DNA of 41,351 nucleotides from Clostridia bacterium (GTDB lineage: Bacteria > Bacillota > Clostridia > UBA1381): assembly GCA_900751885.1 (NCBI GenBank), contig CAADTH010000011.1:1-41351 (forward strand). Reading direction: 5' to 3'. Shown here piece after piece: positions 1 through 8,270 of the stretch. The notes under the pieces were generated by a model, which saw nothing but the letters and a program-made list of their open reading frames with translations, did no database searches and was not told where the DNA came from. Within the stretch, counting starts at the first letter, position 1; the number at the start of each line of letters is the position of its first letter. The position numbers and the translations under genes were made by a program.

Positions 1-2427
1 CTTCGTGTTTGTCTCAAGAATGATAACGTCACCCTTTGACAATGTTACACTTGTACCAGAGTTGTCTACAACATCATAGCCATCTTCCAATACATATTTA
101 TTTTTTGCTGCTCCAACAACATTGATGTAATCGCATGTGTCATCTGTATCTGGGTTTACACCAGAAGAGATATTAGAGTATGCAGCCAATCTTGTATCCT
201 TTGTGATACCGCTACCATCAGAGATGATAACTACGAATCTAGAAATACCGTCATTAGATTTATCAAATCCATATACAACATACTCTGCCTCGTCTTTCAA
301 ACCAGAAAGTGTAGCAGTTGAAATGTCTGTCGGATCATTTGCATTCAAGATTTTTGTTGTCTCATCCATTCTAACAGAACCAAATCTCATTCTGTCTGCA
401 TCATATTCCTTCGGATCAGAAGAACCTGTTCCGTTTACAACTTCACATCTTGTGACAACATCGCTGGAATTTGTCTTGTATTCAACAACACGCTTCTCAA
501 CTGCAACTTTATCGCTGCCGCCGTCGTAAACAAGCGCTTTCAACTTGTCAGCAGCATCAGAAAGGCTACTTCCAAATTTCTTTTCGTCTGCTTCGTAAGT
601 AACAGTCTCGCCTGTTGCAAGAATTAATTTAACCTTTACAGCGTCTCCGCTTTCAGAAAGGTAAGCATTATCCAAGATAGCGAACTTCTTAGAAGAAGCA
701 AGGCTTTCATATCTTGCATATTTACCAAACGGATCAAGGTACAATGTGTACTCTTCACCAGAAGTCAAGTAACCAGCGTCCTCATAAGATGGTTTGTAGA
801 ACTGACCGTCAATTTCATAACCGTCACCTTCTGTGTCGCCCCATCCAGACCAGTCTTCCTGTGTTACTTTACCTTCTACTGTCTTTCTGGAAACCAGAAT
901 GTCATAGTAGTCGGAATCTCTGAATTTAGCAGCATCGATTACGTCGTAAGCAATTGCCAATACGTCATCTTCCTGCAAGTCTGTAACTGCAATTTCTTTT
1001 CCATCCATTGTGATAGTGTACTTCAAATCATCATTCTTGTCTGTGTCCAGATCAATTGTAGAATCAATATCACCATCATAGTATGCAAAGTTAATTGTTG
1101 TCTCATCTACATCAGATACAACTGCAATCTTGTAAGTTGTAATAAAGATGTAGTCATAGTTTCCATTTGGAGAAGAAGAAGAGGATGATGGAGAATCAAC
1201 CAACGTAACAAAACCTGTTGTGTTGTTGAGCAAGTACTGGTCAAGTACGTCGCTCAAATCAGCATCTGCCTTCTTACCATTGACATAAACTTCAGCAGTT
1301 ACGTTACCAGCATTGTCTGTTTCCAGCTTATACTTTGTAGCGCTTCCTGTCTTCGCTTCATCCTTATAGAACCACAGAGCACCTTCACTTACAATACTAT
1401 TTGCCAGATGATCCTGGTCATATCTAGTATTGTCAGAATCGAATGCACCAACTGGAATATCTTCTACTGTTTCATTCTTACCTGATGGAGTGATGCTGAT
1501 TAATGTATATTCACCAGCTTCTTCTCTAACCAATGCAGAAGAGTAAACCTGCAAGTACTTGTCTGCTTCTGTCTCGCCGAGATACATAGAGAATGTATCT
1601 GCATTATCCAATTTACGGCTATATTCTTGATCATCGAAGTTCTTAGCAACTTCAACTGTCAATTTCACCTGATCGTCGTCGCAAGCACCTGTCTTATGTG
1701 TGCCTGTTACACGACCTTCAACAGAATAAATGTTCCATTTTTCTGTCAAAACTGTCTGCCAGTCTTTCCCTGTACCATTCTTAATCTGGTATGTCGGCTG
1801 ACCGTTAACCCACTCTTTGATTTCCATTACTGGAGTATCAAGTGCGTTGTCGATAAGCTGAGCTACCAAAGCTCTTGAAACCTCTTCGTTTGCACCCGGA
1901 TTAGAAATACCGTCTGTCATACCGAAGGAGCTTGCTACGCTTAAGTAACCTGTCGGATATCCGCCGTTTGTCTGACCCAGTGAGTCATAACCGATTGCTG
2001 ATACCAACATTTTTACGATCTGTGCATATGTAACGTTTGCTTCTGGAGCAAATGTGCCATCGCCCATACCATTGATGAATGCTTCTGCACCCTTAGATGC
2101 AAGATTGATGTAACCTGATGCCCAGTGGTCAGCAGCTACGTCAGAAAAGCTTGTTGCCCCCATAGAACTCTGTGCTGCTGCTTCGTTGTTCATTGCTCTT
2201 ATAACCATTGCAGCAACTTCTGCTCTAGTGATTTTGTCATCTGGTCTAAAGTTACCAGTGTCATCACCCTTTACAATGCCTAATGCACTCAGGTTGTTTA
2301 CTGCGGCCGCATACTTTGCATCAACCGGCACGTCTGGAAATTCAGTTTTTGCCAAAGCAGCAACAGAACTCAGTGAAAGTGCCAGCGCAATTGCAAATGA
2401 AATTACGCCTTTGAGATTTTTCTTCAT
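1..2427 (-). CDS. SLH-domain surface protein (partial, C-terminus outside window)
   Basis: An open frame of 809 codons without a stop runs off the left edge. It opens with a signal peptide (about residues 1-26, ending SVAALA). Three SLH modules follow at roughly residues 28-195, recognisable by FPDVPVDAKY, NFRPDDKITRAE, FSDVAADHWA and DGTFAPEANVTYAQ. SLH modules bind secondary cell-wall polymers, so the protein is probably anchored on the outside of the wall. The remainder is rich in Asp, Thr, Ser and Tyr and looks like repetitive beta-sheet ectodomain, with a Ser-rich linker (DSPSSSSSSPN) near residue 414. I recognise no enzyme domain in it. The start at 2427 has a GGGAGG box 10 bases upstream. 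The gene has its own promoter and a long structured leader, as expected for an abundant surface protein. It could be a main S-layer protein, but that is inference. Confidence 0.85.
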   Translation of the reverse strand, partial: MKKNLKGVISFAIALALSLSSVAALAKTEFPDVPVDAKYAAAVNNLSALGIVKGDDTGNFRPDDKITRAEVAAMVIRAMNNEAAAQSSMGATSFSDVAADHWASGYINLASKGAEAFINGMGDGTFAPEANVTYAQIVKMLVSAIGYDSLGQTNGGYPTGYLSVASSFGMTDGISNPGANEEVSRALVAQLIDNALDTPVMEIKEWVNGQPTYQIKNGTGKDWQTVLTEKWNIYSVEGRVTGTHKTGACDDDQVKLTVEVAKNFDDQEYSRKLDNADTFSMYLGETEADKYLQVYSSALVREEAGEYTLISITPSGKNETVEDIPVGAFDSDNTRYDQDHLANSIVSEGALWFYKDEAKTGSATKYKLETDNAGNVTAEVYVNGKKADADLSDVLDQYLLNNTTGFVTLVDSPSSSSSSPNGNYDYIFITTYKIAVVSDVDETTINFAYYDGDIDSTIDLDTDKNDDLKYTITMDGKEIAVTDLQEDDVLAIAYDVIDAAKFRDSDYYDILVSRKTVEGKVTQEDWSGWGDTEGDGYEIDGQFYKPSYEDAGYLTSGEEYTLYLDPFGKYARYESLASSKKFAILDNAYLSESGDAVKVKLILATGETVTYEADEKKFGSSLSDAADKLKALVYDGGSDKVAVEKRVVEYKTNSSDVVTRCEVVNGTGSSDPKEYDADRMRFGSVRMDETTKILNANDPTDISTATLSGLKDEAEYVVYGFDKSNDGISRFVVIISDGSGITKDTRLAAYSNISSGVNPDTDDTCDYINVVGAAKNKYVLEDGYDVVDNSGTSVTLSKGDVIILETNTK

Positions 2428-2552
2428 ACTCTCAAATCCTCCCTTATTTAGATTTGTTATTTGCGAAAGGGTTTTACTAGGTTACCCCGTCAGCACCCTT
2501 TCCCACTGTACGGTTTCCTATCTCTTAAAGACCTCAGGCAGTCTTTAATCAC
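2428..2552 (-). promoter_or_regulatory. Structured 5' leader of the SLH gene
   Basis: The leader between the predicted transcription start and the start codon holds two clean 8-bp hairpins on the minus strand. One is TTAAAGAC/GTCTTTAA (2525-2532 with 2541-2548, 8-base loop). The other is GAAAGGGT/ACCCTTTC (2465-2472 with 2495-2502, 22-base loop). Between and inside them are short complementary runs, TAGG near 2517-2520 and CCTA in the second loop, that could form a pseudoknot. It matches no riboswitch consensus I can recall. It might be an mRNA-stabilising leader or an unclassified cis-regulatory RNA. Confidence 0.4.
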
Positions 2553-2558
2553 GCATTG

Positions 2559-2588
2559 ATTATATCATGCTTTCACACAAATAGTCAA
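2559..2588 (-). promoter_or_regulatory. Sigma-A type promoter of the SLH surface-protein gene
   Basis: On the minus strand a TTGACT -35 box (2583-2588) is followed after 18 bases by a perfect TATAAT -10 box (2559-2564). Transcription would begin near 2552, leaving a leader of about 125 bases before the start codon at 2427. Confidence 0.7.
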
Positions 2589-3236
2589 TGCAGATTCCAC
2601 AGTTGTAACCAAACTGTAAGAATCCTCTTGTTCAGGCAGTGCCCTGAACAATTGTCTTTTACCATAGTGGCTGGCCTGCTGTGCAATGCACAGTCGCCTG
2701 TTTCAGACACACTACTAAGTATTTTACTCGCTAAAAAGAAATCTGTCAAGATATTTTTGAATATTAACAAATTTTTTAGCAAATTCCACTTATTTGTCTT
2801 CGGAAACTTGCCCTGTTTCCTACAGCATGCAGTGTTCTGTCTTCACGGTATAGTTATTTGACGCACTGTTTCATGATTTGTTCCAAAAAATCAAAAAAAC
2901 TTTTTTAAATTCTTTTTCTTCCTATATTATATATCTTATCTCTTATTTTAACCCGCCTTTATTCGTTGACAAATAATCGTTATACTCATCTAAGATGAGA
3001 AATAAATTTCTTCTATGCTGAAGCATCACTTTCTTGGCATCCGTCTTTCTTCTCTTTATAGGGAACTTTCTTTTAGACAAAGCTTTTCATACCGCTATGT
3101 TCTCCTCTTTTAGCGCGCGTCCATCCAGGGACATAAAATAACAGTTTGGGACATGAAACTATACATTTCTTTTTTCATACTTTCTCTTTTCTTCGTACAT
3201 GCCCTTTCTTTTTTCTGCTCTCTTTCCCTATATCCG
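2589..3236. other. Long intergenic region between divergent promoters
   Basis: About 650 bases with no convincing gene. It contains a perfect 9-bp hairpin TTGTTCAGG/CCTGAACAA (2628-2651), a near-palindrome CTGTGCA-A-TGCACAG (2679-2693), and an isolated TTGACA (2966-2971) followed by a dyad CTCATC-TAA-GATGAG (2985-2999). The part from about 2880 to 3236 is strongly T-rich on the plus strand. Short open frames here lack ribosome binding sites and resemble nothing known. A small RNA is possible but not shown. Confidence 0.4.
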
Positions 3237-3265
3237 TTGACAATAAATTTTTCCTTCCATATAAT
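3237..3265 (+). promoter_or_regulatory. Promoter of the CoA-transferase gene
   Basis: Perfect TTGACA (3237-3242) and TATAAT (3260-3265) boxes lie 17 bases apart, ending 33 bases before the start codon at 3299. Confidence 0.85.
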
Positions 3266-3298
3266 AAATGTATTCTGATAACATGAGGAGAATCTATT

Positions 3299-4879
3299 AT
3301 GTATAAAGTCATGTCAGCCGCTGAAGCGGTCGACCTCATTGGCGATGGCGACACAATCGGCGTAAATGCATTTTTGGCGCTCAACAATCCTGAAGCGCTT
3401 CACGAAGCCCTTGCGGAGAAAATCGAAAAAACAGGTCATCCAAACAATCTGCAAATGTATTGCACATCGGGTTTTGGTTGTTGGGATGAGAATAAATTCG
3501 GTGACCGTCTGGTAAAAAGCGGCGGAGTCAAAAGCCTCGTGCTTGGACACATCGCCAGCATGCCTGCGGCAATGCGTATGATTGCAGAGAACAAAATCGA
3601 GGCATATAATCTGCCGCTCGGAATTCTCGCCCACCTTCAGCGCGCCTCAGCAAGCAGAAAGACAGGTATTTTCAGTAATATCGGCGTCAATCTCTTTGTC
3701 GACCCACGCGTGGAAGGTCCTGGACTCAATGAGCGCTCAAAGGATGAATGGGTCAAAGTCATGAAGGATGCGGACGGTAATGAAACGCTTTTTTACCGCT
3801 GCCCTCACTTTAACATCGCGTTTATCCGCGGTACCGCGGCTGACCCTCACGGTAACATTTCCTTTGAAAAGGAATGTCTGACCGTCGACGCACTGACACT
3901 TGCCCAGGCGACACGCGCCAACGGCGGCAAGGTCATCGTTCAGGTTGAAAAGCTGACTGACACCTTTAAGCGCCCACGCAATGTGGTAGTCCCTGGTATT
4001 CTGGTGGACGCGATTGTTGTCTATCCACAGCAAAAGCAAATTCTCAACAGCTCATATAATCCATCCCTTTCCGGCGATATTCACGTCGACCCGGAAGATA
4101 TGGATACCTGGGTTAGGCATCTAAAGCTCTCTGGAGAAAAGGATGAAAAAGCACTCAATATCTCCCATGCCATCATCGGCGCGCGCGCGGCAAAGGAGCT
4201 TCGCGAGGGCGATATCGTCAATATCGGTATTGGAATCCCTGAAAATGTTTGTCCTGCCGCTTCAAAGGCAGGTCTGCTGAATAAAATCACTATGACCGTG
4301 GAGGCGGGCGGCATCGGCGGTCTTCCTGCACCTGGCATCGCCTTCGGCTCAACCATCGGCGCGGATGCCATCTTCGACATTTCCCAACAGTTTGATTTTT
4401 ATAACAGCGGAGGACTGAATATCTGCTTTATGGGCGCGCTGGAAATCGACCAGTACGGCAATGTCAACTCCCATAAGCTGGGCAATAAGGTGACTGGCAT
4501 CGGTGGATTCGCAAATATCACACAGTCCACACAAAACGTCGTGTTTTGCGCTAATTTCACCTCCGGCGGACTGATTGCCTCTGTTGACGAGGATGACACC
4601 GTAACAATCCTTCAGGAGGGGAAATATAACAAATTTGTTGACCACGTGTCTGGCATCAGCTTCAGCGCCAAAAACGCAATCGCAGCAAAACAACATGTCC
4701 TCTACGTGACAGAGCGCTGTGTATTCCGCCTTACTGCATCTGGTTTAGAGCTCATTGAGCTCGCAAAAGGGATCGATCTGGAAAAAGATATTTTACGTCA
4801 ACTCGACTTCCCTGTTTCTGTCAGTCCTGCTCTAAAACAGATGGATTTTTCTGGTAATGTCATTCATGATGAAGCATAG
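3299..4879 (+). CDS. Acyl-CoA:acetate/propionate CoA-transferase family protein
   Basis: This 526-residue protein belongs to the family I CoA-transferases of the fused YdiF/propionate CoA-transferase type, which move CoA between short-chain acyl-CoA and a free acid such as acetate. The N-terminal half (about 1-280) carries the alpha-like domain, and the C-terminal half begins near ISHAIIGARAAKELREGDIVNIGIG. The motif TVEAGGIGGLPAPG contains the glutamate expected to form the glutamyl-CoA intermediate. The length matches the single-chain forms. The gene stands alone between its own promoter and a terminator, with a GAGGAG box before the ATG. Substrate preference (propionate, butyrate, lactate or acetoacetate) cannot be read from the sequence. 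A role in fermentation end-product formation or short-chain acid recycling is likely. Confidence 0.88.
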   Translation: MYKVMSAAEAVDLIGDGDTIGVNAFLALNNPEALHEALAEKIEKTGHPNNLQMYCTSGFGCWDENKFGDRLVKSGGVKSLVLGHIASMPAAMRMIAENKIEAYNLPLGILAHLQRASASRKTGIFSNIGVNLFVDPRVEGPGLNERSKDEWVKVMKDADGNETLFYRCPHFNIAFIRGTAADPHGNISFEKECLTVDALTLAQATRANGGKVIVQVEKLTDTFKRPRNVVVPGILVDAIVVYPQQKQILNSSYNPSLSGDIHVDPEDMDTWVRHLKLSGEKDEKALNISHAIIGARAAKELREGDIVNIGIGIPENVCPAASKAGLLNKITMTVEAGGIGGLPAPGIAFGSTIGADAIFDISQQFDFYNSGGLNICFMGALEIDQYGNVNSHKLGNKVTGIGGFANITQSTQNVVFCANFTSGGLIASVDEDDTVTILQEGKYNKFVDHVSGISFSAKNAIAAKQHVLYVTERCVFRLTASGLELIELAKGIDLEKDILRQLDFPVSVSPALKQMDFSGNVIHDEA

Positions 4880-4892
4880 GATTCCCTTATCT

Positions 4893-4928
4893 AAAAACGA
4901 CCAACAAGAGGATGTTGGTCGTTTTTTT
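4893..4928. terminator. Bidirectional intrinsic terminator
   Basis: A perfect 14-bp inverted repeat (4893-4906 with 4913-4926, loop AGAGGA) has an A-run on one side and a T-run on the other. It can end both the CoA-transferase transcript (plus) and the HAD phosphatase transcript (minus). Confidence 0.9.
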
Positions 4929-5754
4929 ATCGTTTTAATATAAACCTCTCCAATACTGCCGCCACGCCATCCTCCTCATTCGTGTGCGTCACAAAGTCTG
5001 CCGCCTCTCTCACCGCCTGTTCGGCATTTCCCATTGCCACTGATACGCCCGCAAAGCCCAGCATCGCCAAATCATTGTAGTTATCCCCCACTGCCATTAC
5101 CTGTGATGGGGATATACCGAGCTTTGCCGCGACCCATTCGAGCGCATGTCCCTTGCTTGCCCCAAGCGCTGACACCTCGATATTGTTAAAATCTGACGAT
5201 GTCATGGTGACCTTTCCTTCAAGCGGAAGCAGGTGTTCGAGGAGCTGTCCGCGGACATCCATACTTAAAAACGGCATATTCACCTTTTCTATTCCCTTTT
5301 CTGCAATCGTGTGGATATCGTCCACCACAATGGTGCGGTCTGTGAAAAATTCATCGATGATACTTTCTTTCACGCCGCTCCTCTCCTGTAAATACGTCAT
5401 ACCCTTTCGGGACGCATACGCATCTCCACCGCTGTATAGCTCAAAGAATATGTCATGTGGTGCCAAAACCTCGAGCATGAACGCCACATATTCTTTTGGC
5501 ACATGCTCTGTTTTGATTCTCTCTCCTGTCCGCACATCGACAACCGCCGCACCGTTTGAGGTGATTGCATAATTGATTCCCTCAATCTCTATGATTTCCC
5601 TTGGCAATAGCGCCTGCATCCGCCCTGTCGCAGGTACCACTGAAACCCCTTTTTCGAGCACTCTCTTTATGGCAGAAACCGTATACTCTGACGGTCTGTG
5701 GTTATTTCGAAGCGTTGTCCCATCCATGTCTAACGCTACTAGCTGAATCTCCAT
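4927..5754 (-). CDS. Cof-type HAD-superfamily phosphatase
   Basis: A 275-residue member of HAD subfamily IIB (Cof/YidA-like), which hydrolyse sugar phosphates, nucleotides or flavin-type phosphates in the cytoplasm. The nucleophile motif DMDGT is at residues 9-13, and the C-terminal metal-binding motif GDNYNDLAML is present, as are VVPATGR and the cap region typical of the family. I chose the ATG at 5754 because AGGAGG lies 6 bases upstream; the frame stays open 11 codons further (MIWVFYLGGSN), which would place that Shine-Dalgarno box inside the gene. Its stop codon lies inside the shared terminator. The exact substrate is unknown. Confidence 0.88.
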   Translation of the reverse strand: MEIQLVALDMDGTTLRNNHRPSEYTVSAIKRVLEKGVSVVPATGRMQALLPREIIEIEGINYAITSNGAAVVDVRTGERIKTEHVPKEYVAFMLEVLAPHDIFFELYSGGDAYASRKGMTYLQERSGVKESIIDEFFTDRTIVVDDIHTIAEKGIEKVNMPFLSMDVRGQLLEHLLPLEGKVTMTSSDFNNIEVSALGASKGHALEWVAAKLGISPSQVMAVGDNYNDLAMLGFAGVSVAMGNAEQAVREAADFVTHTNEEDGVAAVLERFILKR

Positions 5755-5886
5755 GTTACTTCCTCCTAAATAAAAAACCCAAATCATAAGAGTAGTTTCC
5801 CCTTATCATTCAGGTTTATGTCCCTTTTCTGCTCTCTCAAGAAAATGGGCTGTTCCCGTTCGAACCACCAATTCCTTACTGATGAC

Positions 5887-6504
5887 CTATATCATTCTCG
5901 TGATTGTAAGCAGTAAAAATATTAAAATCGCGCCGCCTGTCACAGCCAGCATTTGCTTTGGCTTTTTGTAGTAAATCCAGCCCATCGCCACCAGCAATAA
6001 CAGCTCCTCCACATGTCGGATATCCACATAATAAAGCCCCACGCTCACGCTGAGATACAGCATCAGACCCATGGGAAGCGATGGAAGAAGCAGAGAACAT
6101 GTTTCGTGATGTCTCCCCCAAAAGGCGATTACCGCCAAAGCCGGCGATGCAAGCGCTGGCACACTCCAAATCAAAAAATACTTTGTCGGGAAAAATCCAA
6201 ACAGCCACATGGAATACAAGTAATAGGAGACAAGCATTCCCGCAAAAAACAAAAACACGCCTGCCGCCGCGAGATACCACGTCCTGCTGTACGCCGCAAG
6301 CACTGTGGCAAGAAACACCCAAACGCCCAGCCTGGTAAATAAATCCGCAAAAAAGTGTGCGATGGCTGCAATCGCGCTTCCATTTGACGAGATGGTATCG
6401 AGAAATTTCGAGATAATTCCCAGTGCAAGCCCGAACAGCAGACAGAAGCACAACCAAAGCGCGCCCTGCTTTTTGTTAGTTTCCACATTCGATACTGATT
6501 TCAT
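5887..6504 (-). CDS. Predicted polytopic membrane protein of unknown function
   Basis: A 205-residue, strongly hydrophobic protein with about six transmembrane segments, the first at LWLCFCLLFGLALGII and the last at GAILIFLLLTITRMI. I do not recognise the family. Its start overlaps the ABC ATPase gene by 29 bases, with AAAGGTG before the ATG, so it is the last gene of the ABC importer operon. It may be an accessory membrane component or only a passenger. A second frame across the same stretch (5876-6457) is a shadow. Confidence 0.7.
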   Translation of the reverse strand: MKSVSNVETNKKQGALWLCFCLLFGLALGIISKFLDTISSNGSAIAAIAHFFADLFTRLGVWVFLATVLAAYSRTWYLAAAGVFLFFAGMLVSYYLYSMWLFGFFPTKYFLIWSVPALASPALAVIAFWGRHHETCSLLLPSLPMGLMLYLSVSVGLYYVDIRHVEELLLLVAMGWIYYKKPKQMLAVTGGAILIFLLLTITRMI

Positions 6505-7249
6505 TGAACACCTTTAGCAAATCGTCGATAGAGTGTGCTCGTTTTTCGTCGCCCTCCAAATCCAACACTGCCTTTCCCTCGTGCATCATCACAAGGCGAT
6601 CTCCATAGCTCGTCGCATGTCTTAAATTGTGCGTGACCATCAAGGTTGTAATTTTCTTTTCCTCCACGATTTTTTTCGTCAGCTCCATGACAGTATCGCT
6701 GGATTTTGGGTCGAGCGCCGCGGTGTGCTCGTCGAGCAACAGCAAATCAGGCGTGACCATTGTCGCCATAATCAGTGCCAGCGCCTGTCTTTGCCCTCCC
6801 GAAAGACTCGCTGCAATCGTATCCATACGGTTTTCAAGTCCCAGTCCCAGCTCCGAAAGAAGCTGCTGATAATGTGCCTTCCTCTTGTGGTTCAGCCCCG
6901 GTGTAAGGCCATACGGGCGAAGCTTATTGTCCGCAATCGAAAGATTCTCAAAGATAGTCATGGATGGACACGTCCCCATCGACGGATTTTGAAATACCCG
7001 TGCGATTTTTCTGGCACGCTTATAGTTTTTCTGCGGCGTGAGATTTTGTCCGTCCAAAAAAATCTGTCCGCCGTCCGCCGGCATATCTCCAGATACAATA
7101 TTCAAAATGGTCGTTTTTCCAGAACCATTGCTTCCGACCACTGATACAAACTGTCCTTTTTTCACGGTCAGGTTAAAGTGGTCAAACAGCACCTTTTCAT
7201 CAATCGTCCCGGCATGGAAGGTCTTTGAAATGTCCTTTATCTCAAGCAT
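6476..7249 (-). CDS. ABC importer ATPase (TrpZ/amino-acid type)
   Basis: A 257-residue nucleotide-binding subunit. Walker A GSNGSGKTT is at residues 39-47, followed by a Q-loop region, the signature LSGGQRQALAL, Walker B LLLLDEHTAALD and the H-loop VTHNL. All catalytic residues are present. The start is taken at ATG 7249 (MLEIKD) because GGGAGG lies 8 bases upstream; a GTG three codons earlier at 7258 abuts that box and is unlikely. The ATG overlaps the permease stop (ATGCTTGA), which indicates translational coupling. It powers the importer formed with the permease and lipoprotein encoded just upstream. Confidence 0.9.
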   Translation of the reverse strand: MLEIKDISKTFHAGTIDEKVLFDHFNLTVKKGQFVSVVGSNGSGKTTILNIVSGDMPADGGQIFLDGQNLTPQKNYKRARKIARVFQNPSMGTCPSMTIFENLSIADNKLRPYGLTPGLNHKRKAHYQQLLSELGLGLENRMDTIAASLSGGQRQALALIMATMVTPDLLLLDEHTAALDPKSSDTVMELTKKIVEEKKITTLMVTHNLRHATSYGDRLVMMHEGKAVLDLEGDEKRAHSIDDLLKVFNEISIECGN

Positions 7250-8135
7250 TGTCTGCACCTCCCGCCTTTCTCTTACGCTTCAACACATTCCCAACCAAAA
7301 GCGTCACGATAAACAGTACCGTCACCACCAAGTTCATGTCCGATGACTCAAGTCCTGACATCAGTGCGAGTGAAATACACGCCTTGTATACAATCATACC
7401 AAAAAATACCGCTGTTGTCATGCGTAAAAACTTGATTTTCTGGAACACCGTCGTCCCGATAATCACCGCCGCAAGCCCCATGACAATGGTCCCCACGCCG
7501 GATGAGATATCAAACTGGGTTACTCTCTGGCAATTGACCGCGCCCGCAAGCGCCACCAACCCATTGGAAATCGCCAATCCAATAATCTTGATGCGCCCTG
7601 GACTCTGTGCGAGCGTCACCACAAGCCCTGGATTATCCCCTGTACTTTTGAGCAAAAAGCCCGATTTCGTTTTCAAGTACCAGTCCAAAAGAAGCTTTGC
7701 CAAAACCGCAATGACCAGCACGATGAGAAGTGACTGGTACGGCACAAGCCATGATGGCAGAACGTTTGGAAACGTCGAGAAAATCGTTTTTTCTCCCATC
7801 AAAAACTGGTTTGGTGCGCCTGCAATGCGGTAATTGACCGAATACAACGCCGTCATCATCAAAATCCCTGCAAGAAGATCCTTGATTTTCAGCTTGACAT
7901 TCAAAAAGCCTGTTACAGCGCCGGCAATACAGCCTGCCAAAAATGCCGCCAAAATACCAATCCAAGGATTGACACCCGATAAAATCAGCATCGTTGTAAC
8001 TGCCGCGCCGAGCGGAAACGTCCCGTCTACAGATAAATCCGGAAAATCTAATATCTTGTAGCTAATACATACGCCAAGCGCCATGATTCCAAAAATTAAC
8101 CCTTGCTCGATAATCCCTACTATCGTCCCTAACAT
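7242..8135 (-). CDS. ABC importer permease (TrpY-like)
   Basis: A 297-residue membrane protein with about eight to ten hydrophobic helices, of the branched-chain/sugar permease fold (BPD_transp_2). The opening LGTIVGIIEQGLIFGIMALGV and the motif LPDLSVDGTFPLGAAV-like stretch (here FPDLSVDGTFPLGAAV) are typical of permeases paired with TrpX/YtrX-type binding proteins. Such systems import aromatic amino acids in some Firmicutes, though many paralogues have unknown substrates. The gene sits between the binding-protein gene (135-base gap containing hairpins) and the overlapping ATPase gene. Confidence 0.88.
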   Translation of the reverse strand: MLGTIVGIIEQGLIFGIMALGVCISYKILDFPDLSVDGTFPLGAAVTTMLILSGVNPWIGILAAFLAGCIAGAVTGFLNVKLKIKDLLAGILMMTALYSVNYRIAGAPNQFLMGEKTIFSTFPNVLPSWLVPYQSLLIVLVIAVLAKLLLDWYLKTKSGFLLKSTGDNPGLVVTLAQSPGRIKIIGLAISNGLVALAGAVNCQRVTQFDISSGVGTIVMGLAAVIIGTTVFQKIKFLRMTTAVFFGMIVYKACISLALMSGLESSDMNLVVTVLFIVTLLVGNVLKRKRKAGGADNA

Positions 8136-8162
8136 ACTCTAGCCCCTATTCCTCTAAACTCT

Positions 8163-8239
8163 GCCGATATTCAGTTCGGCACTGCTTTTTTATTTCTCAC
8201 AAAATGAGAATAAAGCAGAAAAACAACTGTTTTTCTGCT
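8163..8239 (-). promoter_or_regulatory. Intercistronic hairpins between binding protein and permease genes
   Basis: On the minus strand a perfect 11-bp hairpin (8214-8224 with 8229-8239, loop AACT) is followed by a weaker one around the TTCTCA/TGAGAA arms (about 8191-8213) and a GCCGA/TCGGC hairpin (8163-8180). Part of the region is T-rich. It may be a partial terminator or an RNA-stability element that lets the binding protein be made in excess over the membrane subunits, a common arrangement in ABC importers. The function is inferred. Confidence 0.5.
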
Positions 8240-8270
8240 CATACATTCTCTTTTTTATCATACCTGTCAG

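Noticed and set aside
3314..3634. Long antisense frames inside the CoA-transferase and other large genes
   Set aside because: They are shadows of strongly recognisable genes on the other strand.
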